This document shows positions 7,951 to 16,615 of a DNA stretch of 64,000 nt, piece after piece. The stretch covers positions 3,290,001 through 3,354,000 of the forward strand of contig NC_019771.1 in the NCBI RefSeq assembly GCF_000317695.1, read 5' to 3'. The stretch is from Anabaena cylindrica PCC 7122 (GTDB lineage Bacteria; Cyanobacteriota; Cyanobacteriia; Cyanobacteriales; Nostocaceae). Below the pieces are notes generated by a model, which was given only the letters and a program-made list of their open reading frames with translations, had not been told where the DNA came from and ran no database searches. The translations under genes were made by a program, and so were the position numbers. Each line of letters starts with the position of its first letter. The first letter of the stretch is position 1.

Positions 7951-10900
7951 ATGCATCGTATAAGTGCCACATCAGGTGGATGGAATCAGTCAGAAGGTTT
8001 AATTTTTCTAGAACAAACTCCGGCTCCTTTAGTGTTGATTACTGCGGCTGATACCGACATTCAAACCCTAGCCGCAGCAGTTCCAAATTTACCTGCACAA
8101 TTTCCAGCCTTCAGAGTCGCCAGCCTCTTACAATTACAGCAACAAATAAGTATAGATACTTATGGAGAACAAGTATTAGAACTTGCTCAAGTAATTGTTT
8201 TGCGTCTACTAGGAGGGCGTTCCTATTGGGCTTACGGCCTAGAAGTGGTGCAGGAGATCGCACAACGTCAAGGTACAACTTTAATTGTAATGCCAGGAGA
8301 CGACGCTCTTGATCCTGACCTACTTTCTCACTCTACCGTTTCCTTGGAAATTGTTAACCAAATATGGCAGTATTTTAAAGAAGGTGGGGTAGAAAACTTC
8401 GTTAATGCCCTCCAATTTATCGCTGATACGTCTCTCTCCACAGGCTTTAATCCCCCACCACCGCAGTCTGTTCCACGTGTGGGAGTGTATGGAGGCAGGG
8501 GAGCAGGGGAGCAGGGTAGCAGGGTAGCAGGGGAGAATAATAACCAATTACCCATTACCAATTACCCATTACCCAAAGTAGGTATTTTGTTTTACCGCGC
8601 TCATTATTTGGCGGGAAATACTCAGGTTATTGATGCTTTATGTGCGGCTTTGGTAAAGAAAAATTTACAACCTGTACCAGTTTTTGTTTCTTCTTTACGT
8701 GAACCTGGTGTAAGTGAACAGTTAAAAGAGCTTTTCCAGCCACAAGATTCTGAACATATTGACCTGTTACTGAATACTACCAGTTTTTCTCTAGCGCGAT
8801 TGGAAACAGAAACGCCGCAAATTGAACTTTGGGAAAAATTAGATGTACCTGTTTTGCAGGTAATTCTTTGTGCTAGTTCAGTTGAACAATGGGAGTCACA
8901 GTTACAAGGTTTGACTCCTCGTGATATTGCTATGAATGTGGCATTACCAGAGGTTGACGGCAGGATTATTAGTCGGGCTGTGTCTTTTAAAACTCTGCAA
9001 ACTCGCAATCATGATTTAGAAACAGATGTGGTAGTTTATGAACCTAAGAGCGATCGCATTGAGTTTGTTGTGCAGCTGGCAGCTAATTGGGTACGATTAC
9101 GCCAAAAACTACCCCAAGAACGCCGCATAGCTCTAATTTTGGCAAATTACCCCAACACCAATGGTCGCCTCGCTAATGGCGTAGGACTTGACACTCCCGC
9201 TAGTTGTGTGGAAATTCTCAAAGCTTTACAGTTAGCTGGTTATGAAGTTGGAAATATTCCCGATACTGGAGATGAATTAATTCAACTTCTCACATCTGGC
9301 GTTACTAATGATCCAGAAGGAAAAGACTGGAAACCTGTACAACAAAGTCTTTCAGCCGAAGAATATCAAAAATATTTTGCAACTTTACCAGAATCTGTGC
9401 AGCAAGAAATGATTGCACGTTGGGGCGCACACACTGATGAAAATACAGATAAACAGATAGATAATTCTTTCTCCCCTGCACCCCTGCACTCCTGCACTCC
9501 TGCCTTTCCTATTCCCGGTATTCAATTTGGCAATGTATTTGTAGGTGTTCAGCCTTCACGGGGTTATGATCTTGACCCTAGTTTGAATTATCATGCGCCG
9601 GATTTAGAACCAACTCATGCTTATTTAGCTTTTTATTATTGGGTGCGTGAAAAAAATTCCAGTTGTTTTGGGGCTGATGCAATCGCTCATGTCGGCAAAC
9701 ATGGAAACTTAGAATGGCTACCTGGTAAAAGTATCGCTTTATCTAATACTTGTTATCCTGAAGTTGCATTTGGGGCAATGCCTCACCTGTACCCCTTTAT
9801 TGTCAATGATCCTGGTGAAGGTTCCCAAGCCAAACGACGCGCCCAAGCGGTAATTATTGACCATCTCACACCGCCGATGACTCGCGCTGAATTATATGGA
9901 CCCTTGCAACAAGTAGAAAATTTAATAGATGAATATTACGAAGCCGAAAGTTTAGATCCTACCCGTTTACCAACAATACGCGATCGCATTCAAGAACTAG
10001 TCATCAAAGAAAATCTCTACAAAGACTTAGGAATTACCGACGAAAAAGACATAGAAAATTTTGAAACCTTAATCTTAAATTCCCTAGATGGCTACTTGTG
10101 TGAACTAAAAGAAGCCCAAATCCGCGATGGCTTGCACATTTTTGGTCAATGTCCCCAAGGTACACAACTGCGAGACTTAATAATAGCGATCGCTCGTCTC
10201 CCCAACCGCCATTCTATCGGCATTACCCGTGCCATAGCCCAAGAATGGGGCTTAGACATAGACCCCCTCACCGACCACTTCAGCACGTCCTTTACCCCAC
10301 CCACAACCCACTTTGCGCCTTTGCGCCTTTGCGTGAGACTTAATTCTTCCCACATCATCGGCGACGTAGTAGAACTCCTAGAAGAAGAAGCCGCTTTTTT
10401 AGTTGAAGAAATTATTGCAGTTGAGGAGTCAGAAGTCAGGAGTCAGGAGTCAGGAGAAGGAAGAAAGAATAAAATTACCAATTACGAATTACCAATTACC
10501 CAAACCCTTGACTGGATAAAATTCAAACTCCTCCCCGCCCTACAAAAAACCAACGAAGAAATCACCAACTTCTTACGCGGACTAGATGGAAAATATATTC
10601 CCAGTGCAGCTTCCGGCGCACCCACACGCGGCCGCCCAGAAGTCCTCCCCACAGGTAAAAACTTTTACGCCGTTGATATTCGCGCCATACCCACAGAAAC
10701 CGCCTGGGATATCGGCAGAAAAGCCGCTGAAACCCTAATTGAAACCTACACTCAAGAACATGGTGAATATCCCAAAACCCTTGGTCTATCATTATGGGGA
10801 ACTGCCACCATGCGGACTGGAGGTGATGATATGGCTGAAGCGTTAGCTTTACTCGGTGTTCAACCTGTTTGGGATGGTGCAGCTAGGAGAGTAGTAGATT

Positions 10901-11940
10901 TTGAAATCTTGCCTTTATCTATTTTGGGTCGTCCTCGTGTTGATGTCACCTTAAGGATTTCGGGATTTTTCCGCGATGCTTTCCCTAATTTAATCGATTT
11001 ATTTTCCCAAGCAGTTGCCGCAGTCGCTAAATTAGATGAACCAGCCGCAGAAAACCCCCTAGCCGTTGCAGTTTGTGAAGATACGGACTTATGGACTAGA
11101 GAAGGTTTAAGTTTAGAAGCAGCACAAGAGCGATCGCTCTACCGTGTCTTTGGTTCTCAACCAGGTGCTTATGGTGCAGGACTTCAAGGCTTAATCGCAT
11201 CCCAAAACTGGCAAAATGATCAAGACTTAGCCCGCGCTTACATGAACTGGAGTTCTTACGCTTATTCTGGGGAACAGGGAACAGGGAGCAGGGGAGCAAG
11301 GGAGCAGGGGAGCAGAGGAGAAAATACCAATCACCAGTCCCCAGTCCCCAGTCCCCAATCACCAGTCCCCAATTCCGAAGCTTTTGAGCAACGCTTGAAG
11401 CAAATGCAAATTGTGTTGCACAATCAAGATAACCGTGAACACGATTTACTCGATTCCGATGATTATTATCAATTTCAGGGTGGTTTAACAGCAGCGGTGC
11501 GTTCTCTTCAGGGTAAAAATCCCGAAACCTATTTTGGTGATAATTCTATTCCCAGCCAGCCAAAAGTTCGCCAACTCAAAACAGAAATTGCGCGAGTTTA
11601 TCGTTCTCGTGTCGTTAATCCCAAATGGATTGCAGGAGTGATGCGTCACGGCTATAAAGGTGCATTTGAAATGGCCGCGACAGTAGATTTTTTATTCGCC
11701 TACGATGCTACAGCCCAATGTGTCGAAGATTATATGTATCAGGGTGTTGTGCAGGCATACTTAGAAGATCCTATTGTCTGTGAATTCATTCAAGACAAGA
11801 ACCCGTGGGCGTTGCGTGATATTTCCGAAAGACTACTAGAAGCCCATCAGCGCGGTTTATGGCAGGATGCAAATATACAGACTTTAGATAATTTACGAAA
11901 TTTAGTACATCAAGCGGAAGCAGCTATCGAAGAAAAATAA
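7951..11940 (+). CDS. cobN: Cobaltochelatase large subunit CobN
   Basis: CobN is the large, Mg-chelatase-H-like subunit that places cobalt in the corrin ring during cobalamin synthesis. The family is recognised from LLGGRSYWAYGLE near the N-terminus, VGVQPSRGYDLDP, AHVGKHGNLEWLPGKS, the LGLSLWGTATMRTGGDD block, and MRHGYKGAFEMAATVDFLFAYD near the end. At 1329 residues it seems longer than usual. Much of the excess comes from low-complexity, heptamer-repeat-derived inserts, all in frame, near 8493-8574, 9471-9504, 10311-10336, 10424-10501 and 11269-11376. The ATG at 7951 follows a CAGGAT element. No cobalamin riboswitch is recognisable in the short leader. The next gene starts 21 bases downstream. 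Confidence 0.93.
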   Translation: MHRISATSGGWNQSEGLIFLEQTPAPLVLITAADTDIQTLAAAVPNLPAQFPAFRVASLLQLQQQISIDTYGEQVLELAQVIVLRLLGGRSYWAYGLEVVQEIAQRQGTTLIVMPGDDALDPDLLSHSTVSLEIVNQIWQYFKEGGVENFVNALQFIADTSLSTGFNPPPPQSVPRVGVYGGRGAGEQGSRVAGENNNQLPITNYPLPKVGILFYRAHYLAGNTQVIDALCAALVKKNLQPVPVFVSSLREPGVSEQLKELFQPQDSEHIDLLLNTTSFSLARLETETPQIELWEKLDVPVLQVILCASSVEQWESQLQGLTPRDIAMNVALPEVDGRIISRAVSFKTLQTRNHDLETDVVVYEPKSDRIEFVVQLAANWVRLRQKLPQERRIALILANYPNTNGRLANGVGLDTPASCVEILKALQLAGYEVGNIPDTGDELIQLLTSGVTNDPEGKDWKPVQQSLSAEEYQKYFATLPESVQQEMIARWGAHTDENTDKQIDNSFSPAPLHSCTPAFPIPGIQFGNVFVGVQPSRGYDLDPSLNYHAPDLEPTHAYLAFYYWVREKNSSCFGADAIAHVGKHGNLEWLPGKSIALSNTCYPEVAFGAMPHLYPFIVNDPGEGSQAKRRAQAVIIDHLTPPMTRAELYGPLQQVENLIDEYYEAESLDPTRLPTIRDRIQELVIKENLYKDLGITDEKDIENFETLILNSLDGYLCELKEAQIRDGLHIFGQCPQGTQLRDLIIAIARLPNRHSIGITRAIAQEWGLDIDPLTDHFSTSFTPPTTHFAPLRLCVRLNSSHIIGDVVELLEEEAAFLVEEIIAVEESEVRSQESGEGRKNKITNYELPITQTLDWIKFKLLPALQKTNEEITNFLRGLDGKYIPSAASGAPTRGRPEVLPTGKNFYAVDIRAIPTETAWDIGRKAAETLIETYTQEHGEYPKTLGLSLWGTATMRTGGDDMAEALALLGVQPVWDGAARRVVDFEILPLSILGRPRVDVTLRISGFFRDAFPNLIDLFSQAVAAVAKLDEPAAENPLAVAVCEDTDLWTREGLSLEAAQERSLYRVFGSQPGAYGAGLQGLIASQNWQNDQDLARAYMNWSSYAYSGEQGTGSRGAREQGSRGENTNHQSPVPSPQSPVPNSEAFEQRLKQMQIVLHNQDNREHDLLDSDDYYQFQGGLTAAVRSLQGKNPETYFGDNSIPSQPKVRQLKTEIARVYRSRVVNPKWIAGVMRHGYKGAFEMAATVDFLFAYDATAQCVEDYMYQGVVQAYLEDPIVCEFIQDKNPWALRDISERLLEAHQRGLWQDANIQTLDNLRNLVHQAEAAIEEK
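8493..8574 (+). repeat. Tandem-heptamer repeat inside cobN (insert 1)
   Basis: Runs of GGGGAGCA/GGGTAGC units are followed by CCAATTACCCATTA units. They are identical in style to the intergenic repeats of this window, but are read in frame as a Gly/Arg/Ser/Asn/Pro-rich loop at about residues 182-208 of CobN. Confidence 0.85.
10424..10501 (+). repeat. Tandem-heptamer repeat inside cobN (insert 2)
   Basis: AGTCAGG units followed by AATTACC units interrupt a conserved part of CobN without breaking the frame. The translation (SEVRSQESGEG and onward) is unlike the flanking protein. Confidence 0.85.
11269..11376 (+). repeat. Tandem-heptamer repeat inside cobN (insert 3)
   Basis: About 108 bases of GGGAGCA and then CCCCAGT/CCAATCA units encode a Gly/Ser/Arg-rich and then Ser-Pro-Val-Pro stretch near residues 1107-1142. 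The frame is kept on both sides, between YMNWSSYAYSG and FEQRLKQMQIVLHNQ. Confidence 0.85.
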
Positions 11941-11961
11941 CTGGTGTAGGAAACATATATT

Positions 11962-13062
11962 ATGGAAAATCTTGCGTATTTACACTTGGCTTTTGCCTAC
12001 GAAGATAGCGAATCTATTCAACTAGTTCCTTTTGTATTCAACAAAGCCGCCGCACCAAACTGGAAAAGGCTTTCTGGTAAGGCTTGGAAGTATATGCTTC
12101 CCCTCGTGTTAATGCTGTCTATCCTCAGTTCTGTCAGCAGCGTCTTTGCGTTACAAAAAGGTGATCAAGATGGTTCTGTGAGGAATCTCAAACAACAGTT
12201 GACAACAGCAGATTTTCACCAAACTAAAATCACACAAATATATGCAGTTCCCACAGAAAACACTGACTGGCAGTTTCAAAATGTGGCTAATGTCACAGTC
12301 AATGACATTATCGAAATTGACACTTCACAAAACGTAGAAACTGGTAAAAAATCACCTGCAAGTAACTCAGTCACTACTGCAACGGCAACAAATACCAAAA
12401 TCCCTATCATTTACCCGGTAACTCACAAACGCCAAAATCCTCATTTACTTACTAAAGGGGATGAAGGTGAAGATGTCAGAATTTTGCAAGAACGCTTGCG
12501 AATCGCTGGCTTTTATTATGGGAATGCTACTGGCATATTTGGGCCAATTACCGAAGAAGGTGTAAAAAGATTTCAACAGGCTTATAAATTAAGTGCTGAT
12601 GGTGTTGTTGGTGCAGCGACACTTGCCAAATTACCAACCATTGATACAGCTAGTGAAGCGACTCCCAAGAAAACAGTTAATCATCAACTCAGTTTAGGCG
12701 ATCGCGGTGAAGCTGTCAGAATTCTCCAAGAACATCTCATCAAAGCTGGATATTTACAGGGTCCCCCCAATGGTTACTATGGTTCATACACAGCAGATGC
12801 TATCAACCGCTTTCAGAAAGCGCATCGTCTCAATATAAACAGTATTGCCGACACAACTACCCGCATGAAGTTACATAGCCTGGCTAAAACTTCACCCAAG
12901 AGTGATTTTAGTATCTTAGAAATCCAAATGCGACTCCAAGAACGAGGTTTCTATAAAGGTCAACTCAACGGCATGATGGCAGATGACACCAAAAAAGCAA
13001 TCAAGCGAGCGCAGGAATTTTACGGTATCAGTTTCAGGGATATCAAAAGCGGAGGCTTTTAA
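11962..13062 (+). CDS. Membrane-anchored protein with three peptidoglycan-binding repeats
   Basis: The 366-residue protein has one hydrophobic segment (about 46-65, MLPLVLMLSILSSVSSVFA) placed unusually far from the N-terminus. A spacer follows, then three PG_binding_1-type repeats near 163-225, 240-305 and 310-366, each with a (V/I)R(I)LQERL...G(Y/F) core. It probably binds the cell wall from the periplasmic side; no catalytic domain is visible. It starts 21 bases after cobN and converges on furA, whose stop is about 110 bases away. In Anabaena PCC 7120 the corresponding neighbour (alr1690, as I recall) produces a long transcript antisense to furA, so read-through here could do the same. Confidence 0.8.
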   Translation: MENLAYLHLAFAYEDSESIQLVPFVFNKAAAPNWKRLSGKAWKYMLPLVLMLSILSSVSSVFALQKGDQDGSVRNLKQQLTTADFHQTKITQIYAVPTENTDWQFQNVANVTVNDIIEIDTSQNVETGKKSPASNSVTTATATNTKIPIIYPVTHKRQNPHLLTKGDEGEDVRILQERLRIAGFYYGNATGIFGPITEEGVKRFQQAYKLSADGVVGAATLAKLPTIDTASEATPKKTVNHQLSLGDRGEAVRILQEHLIKAGYLQGPPNGYYGSYTADAINRFQKAHRLNINSIADTTTRMKLHSLAKTSPKSDFSILEIQMRLQERGFYKGQLNGMMADDTKKAIKRAQEFYGISFRDIKSGGF

Positions 13063-13173
13063 ACCATCCGCTGAGATTTTGTAGCCAGATCCCCTCACCA
13101 ATTGATACCATCCGCTCACAGTAAATTATTGTAGGGTGAATTTGAGTTTCTTGCCTTGTATTCTACCCAGGTG

Positions 13174-13629
13174 TTAAAGCGGCATGAGCGCCCTTTGGCA
13201 CTTGGGACAGACAGCATGAATTGTCAGTTGACAGTCAAGGAGGTGAAAACCTTCTTTTTGGGCTGTTTTAGCGCCAATTTTCAAAATGGATTCGTTCTTG
13301 AACTCAATCGTGGTGTTGCACTTCACACAAATTAGGTGATGGTGGTGATGGGGATAAGGTTGGTTAAGTTCATAATGTTTATGTCCTTCACCCAATTCTA
13401 GTTCCCGCAAAATGCCCATTCTCGCCATCAACTTCAAAGTCCGATAGATAGTTGATAGACTGATGCCTTCACCGTCAGTTTCTAACCGATGATAAAGATC
13501 CTCAGCGCTTAAATGTTCACCTTGCGGAAGTTCCTGAAAAATGTGTAGGATTATTTCACGCTGGGGAGTTAAACGCCAGCCTCGGTCGTTTAGTTCTGCC
13601 TTGAGTGAACCAGTTGTGTAGACAGTCAT
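13174..13629 (-). CDS. furA: Ferric uptake regulator FurA
   Basis: The protein has 151 residues from the ATG at 13629 (MTVYTTG...). An in-frame extension of six codons exists, but this start gives the length known for cyanobacterial FurA. The winged-helix recognition part is LSTIYRTLKLMARMGILREL. A five-histidine run (94-98) and cysteines C101, C104, C133, C141 and C144 form the two CxxC motifs described for Anabaena FurA. FurA represses iron-acquisition genes when iron is sufficient and also senses haem and redox state. Two copies of ATTGAGAATAT lie upstream and may be autoregulatory sites. The gene converges with the peptidoglycan-binding gene and lies downstream of sigC on the same strand. 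Confidence 0.93.
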   Translation of the reverse strand: MTVYTTGSLKAELNDRGWRLTPQREIILHIFQELPQGEHLSAEDLYHRLETDGEGISLSTIYRTLKLMARMGILRELELGEGHKHYELNQPYPHHHHHLICVKCNTTIEFKNESILKIGAKTAQKEGFHLLDCQLTIHAVCPKCQRALMPL

Positions 13630-13656
13630 ACTAAATTTTCTCAACAAAGCCCGTTA

Positions 13657-13716
13657 ATTGAGAATATAACAAATTTTTACCCCGATTTGCAACAACCATA
13701 TCTTATTGAGAATATT
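13657..13716 (-). promoter_or_regulatory. Candidate FurA operator region (two ATTGAGAATAT copies)
   Basis: The 11-base motif ATTGAGAATAT occurs at 13657-13667 and again at 13705-13715, direct repeats 48 bases apart, within 90 bases upstream of the furA start. Its AT-rich, GAGAAT-containing form fits cyanobacterial iron boxes loosely. The role is inferred only from position and repetition. Confidence 0.4.
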
Positions 13717-13718
13717 TG

Positions 13719-13868
13719 GTAATTAATTGGTAATTGGTAATTGGTAATTGGTAATTGGTAATTGGTAATTGGTAATTGGTAATTGGTGATTGGTGATTGG
13801 GAAAAATCATCTTCCCCTGCTCCCTGCTCCCTGCACCCTATTCCCATATTCCCTATTCCCTATTCCCT
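13719..13868. repeat. Heptamer tandem repeats (TAATTGG, then CCCTGCT/CCCTATT)
   Basis: About eleven TAATTGG-type heptamers (13719-13799, the last ones drifting to TGATTGG) are followed by CCCTGCT, CCCTGCA and CCCTATT units (13812-13868). The block fills the gap between the furA promoter and the end of sigC. Such short tandem repeats are typical of heterocystous cyanobacteria. Confidence 0.9.
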
Positions 13869-13871
13869 TTA

Positions 13872-15122
13872 CTAAGTTAAAGACTCCAAATAGTCTCTGA
13901 TAAGATTACGGCGCTTGGGTTGACGTAGTTTTTGCAAAGCTTTAGATTCAATTTGTCTTACTCGTTCCCGTGATAAATCAAGGGCGCGGCCAATTTCGGC
14001 TAATGAGTAAGCATGACCATCTGACAAACCAAACCGCATCAGGATAACATCACGCTCACGGCTAGTTAAATCGTCGAGAAGATTATGCAAATCTTTTTGT
14101 AAAGATTCTCGCATTAACATTTCTTCTGGGGTGACGCTATCAGTTTCTAGCAATTCCCCTAATTCTGTATCTTTATCCTTACCTACCTTTGTTTCCAAAG
14201 AAACAGAACGAGGTACTCTTAACAACACTTCCCTGACTTGAGTAGGTGTCATATCTAATTCAATTGCTAGGTCTTCTAGGGTGGGAGTGCGACCTTTTTC
14301 TTGGGCAATTTTACGTTGTGCCTTTTTAATTTTGTTGAGTTTTTCTGTAATATGTACAGGGAGGCGAATTGTGCGACTAGAAGTAGCGATCGCTCTGGTA
14401 ATTCCCTGACGAATCCACCAATACGCATAAGTACTAAAGCGATAACCCTTTGTGGGGTCAAATTTCTCCACGGCTCGCTCTAAGCCAAGAGTCCCTTCTT
14501 GGACTAAATCTAACAATTCCAAACCACGATTTTGATATTTTTTAGCTACAGAAACCACTAAGCGAAGATTCGCTTTAATCATGTGTTCTTTAGCTTGTAG
14601 TCCTTGTGACTGAATTTTCTCTAGTTCTAGCACTGTCAATTCGGCAATTTCCGCCCAGCGACGTTTACCTTCTGACAAAGTAGGCTTGAGATTCGATAAT
14701 TCAATACCCGCAGTAGTAGCCCATCTTTCCAAAGATGGACGATGTCCTAATTCAGAGGATAAACGCTCTTGAACTTCAATTAATCGCTGATAAGGTACAA
14801 TCACCTCGTCACCTTGCTTGGCGGCGTTAGCCAGTACTATCCGCAACCGCAAATATCGCTGTACTTTTTGAGCTTCGGAAACTTCTTCATCTCTTCCTAA
14901 CAACCGCACCCGACCAATTTCTTGCAGGTATAGACGTACTAAATCTGTACTGCGTCGGTTGTTGTTAGCAGCTAAATTATGAGGATCAACAGCAGCTATT
15001 TCCAAATCTTGCAAATCGTCTAGCGACAAATCGCCGTCATTGACGTTTAGATCAGAGTCTAAAGTTGGTCTAGATTTTTGGGAATCGTAGGCTGCATCTG
15101 TATAAAAGGATGTTGCTGGCAT
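13872..15122 (-). CDS. sigC: Group 2 sigma-70 factor, SigC
   Basis: The 416-residue sigma-70 protein has region 1.2 (STDLVRLYLQEIGRVRLL), region 2 (KANLRLVVSVAKKY, DLVQEGTLGLERAVEKFD, RFSTYAYWWIRQGITRAI), region 3 (PVHITEKLNKI) and region 4 (DLSRERVRQIESKALQKLR). The acidic N-terminus is short, as in group 2 alternative sigma factors, rather than the longer housekeeping SigA. Its place next to furA matches sigC of Anabaena PCC 7120, which is linked to early heterocyst differentiation. A perfect 16-base tandem repeat lies just upstream of the ATG. The sigma family is certain; the C subtype is mainly from synteny. Confidence 0.88.
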   Translation of the reverse strand: MPATSFYTDAAYDSQKSRPTLDSDLNVNDGDLSLDDLQDLEIAAVDPHNLAANNNRRSTDLVRLYLQEIGRVRLLGRDEEVSEAQKVQRYLRLRIVLANAAKQGDEVIVPYQRLIEVQERLSSELGHRPSLERWATTAGIELSNLKPTLSEGKRRWAEIAELTVLELEKIQSQGLQAKEHMIKANLRLVVSVAKKYQNRGLELLDLVQEGTLGLERAVEKFDPTKGYRFSTYAYWWIRQGITRAIATSSRTIRLPVHITEKLNKIKKAQRKIAQEKGRTPTLEDLAIELDMTPTQVREVLLRVPRSVSLETKVGKDKDTELGELLETDSVTPEEMLMRESLQKDLHNLLDDLTSRERDVILMRFGLSDGHAYSLAEIGRALDLSRERVRQIESKALQKLRQPKRRNLIRDYLESLT

Positions 15123-15149
15123 AAAGTCTTAATTACTCCAGGTAAAAAT

Positions 15150-15181
15150 AAATTACGGTCAGCTAAAATTACGGTCAGCTA
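15150..15181 (-). repeat. Perfect 16-base tandem repeat in the sigC leader
   Basis: The unit AAATTACGGTCAGCTA occurs twice head to tail at 15150-15165 and 15166-15181, 28 bases upstream of the sigC ATG. It could be a duplicated regulatory site or a leader element. Confidence 0.7.
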
Positions 15182-15593
15182 ATCAACTGTTGCTATTGTT
15201 CCCGTAATTCACGATGAACTAACAAAATTGAGATTTATAGTACAATTCTTTGCAAAAAGTTGTACGAGTGCAAAAAAGTAGAAGGCGGAAGGCAGAAAGC
15301 AGGAGAGAATAAAGCAAGTTTTATCAGCTTTTTGACCTTTTTTAACTGGATAGTTATTTTCGCCATGCCGCACTAGTTAATATGGCATTTTTTAGGAACA
15401 TTAACCGTTATTTTTATAACAGGGTATAAAGATATTCCTAGTAATTTTGCTGTTGATAAACCACATAGTTATATTTACATGACTATGGTGGTAATTTCCT
15501 GACGATTTAATAATTTTTTTAGTGATTATTTGGTAATTAGTTGCTGTGAATTACGAAATAATGCTGATAGCACCATGTGGCATAAGCCATAAC
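15182..15593. other. Gene-free stretch upstream of sigC
   Basis: This AT-rich gap lies between the sigC leader and the end of gpsA. It includes a short GAAGGCGGAAGGCAGAAAGCAGG purine run near 15280-15303. No convincing ORF, RNA gene or strong terminator was seen; it presumably holds the sigC promoters. Confidence 0.5.
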
Positions 15594-16559
15594 TTATTGG
15601 TTATACTCTGGCTTGATCTCCCTTAACATTAGTTCATCTAGTGCCTGTTCAGGTGTAACCTCAGTCTCCAGTAACCGATAAACTTGCTCTGTAATAGGGA
15701 TAGTAATATGTTGTTGCTGGGATATTTGCATCAAAACTCGACAAGTGTTCACTCCTTCAGCCGTTCCTGGTAAATTGGTAAGAATTTCTGTCAGCGTTTT
15801 ACCATTAGCCAACTGATAACCCACTTGGTAATTGCGACTTAAGGGGCTGTTGCAGGTTGCTAACAAATCCCCTAGACCAGCTAAACCGTAAAATGTTTCC
15901 GTCTTTGCACCCAAGACTTTACCAATGCGAACCATTTCTGTCAAGCCGCGAGTGACTAAAGCCGCTTTGGCATTAGTTCCTAGATGTAAACCATCACAGA
16001 CACCGGCTGCGATCGCTATTACGTTTTTGAGTGTACCACCCAATTCAACACCCACCGGGTCAGGATTGGTATAAACACGAAAACGACTAGAAGAAAATAC
16101 CAGTTGCACCATTTCAGCAGCAGCAGAATTTTTGCTGGCTACTACCGTTGCAGCTGGTAATTCCTGTTCAATTTCTTTTGATAAATTAGGCCCCGATAAA
16201 ACCACTACTGCATGATCAGGAAATTCTGATTGCCAAATTTGCGACGGTGTGAGTGTGGTTTGCGGATCTAAACCTTTTGTCGCGGTGATAAAAATTGTCT
16301 GTGGAGATAAGGGGCAAGATTTTACTACAGAAGCTACATCTCTCACCCCTTTCATGGAAATAGCAGACAGGGCTATATCAGCACCTTGTAAAACTGCTGC
16401 CAATGTTTGCGAGCTTTGACGCGACCACAAACGCACTTGATGACCCTTCGCCCGCGCCAAATTTGCTAAGGCTGTACCCCAAGCACCAGCACCCAGAATA
16501 ACAACAGATTTTGGAATTGGAATTGGAATTGGTGTTGGCGGTAGCCTGCCGTTAGGCAT
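15594..16559 (-). CDS. gpsA: NAD(P)-dependent glycerol-3-phosphate dehydrogenase
   Basis: GpsA reduces dihydroxyacetone phosphate to sn-glycerol-3-phosphate, the backbone of membrane lipids. The protein has about 321 residues from the ATG at 16559. It shows the Rossmann motif GAGAWGTALA, the LSGPNLSKEI block, the catalytic KNVIAIAAGVCDGL helix, NAKAALVTRGLTEM and GLAGLGDLLATC. The N-terminus before the dinucleotide fold includes a PTPIPIPIP tract from a GGAATT hexamer run (about 16511-16540). An ATG five codons further upstream lies in intergenic heptamer repeat and is less likely. The gene follows lipA on the same strand. Confidence 0.93.
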   Translation of the reverse strand: MPNGRLPPTPIPIPIPKSVVILGAGAWGTALANLARAKGHQVRLWSRQSSQTLAAVLQGADIALSAISMKGVRDVASVVKSCPLSPQTIFITATKGLDPQTTLTPSQIWQSEFPDHAVVVLSGPNLSKEIEQELPAATVVASKNSAAAEMVQLVFSSSRFRVYTNPDPVGVELGGTLKNVIAIAAGVCDGLHLGTNAKAALVTRGLTEMVRIGKVLGAKTETFYGLAGLGDLLATCNSPLSRNYQVGYQLANGKTLTEILTNLPGTAEGVNTCRVLMQISQQQHITIPITEQVYRLLETEVTPEQALDELMLREIKPEYNQ

Positions 16560-16594
16560 ATGGTGATTGGTCATTGGTCATTGGTGATTGGTCA
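16560..16594. repeat. Heptamer repeat between lipA and gpsA
   Basis: TGATTGG/TCATTGG units occur in tandem immediately upstream of gpsA, the same family as the block at 13719-13799. Confidence 0.8.
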
Positions 16595-16615
16595 AGAAAT
16601 TTCTTCCCCTGCCTT

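Noticed and set aside
8320..8561. Two reverse-strand frames rich in PCSPAPLPP inside cobN
   Set aside because: They are the complement of the GGGGAGC repeat and carry no domain.
10149..10358. Open frames on both strands inside cobN
   Set aside because: They are shadows of cobN reading frames and repeat tracts; composition is Arg/Pro/His-rich and unlike real proteins.
13719..13799. Regular tandem repeat that might be a CRISPR array
   Set aside because: Units are contiguous 7-mers with no unique spacers, typical of cyanobacterial short tandem repeats.
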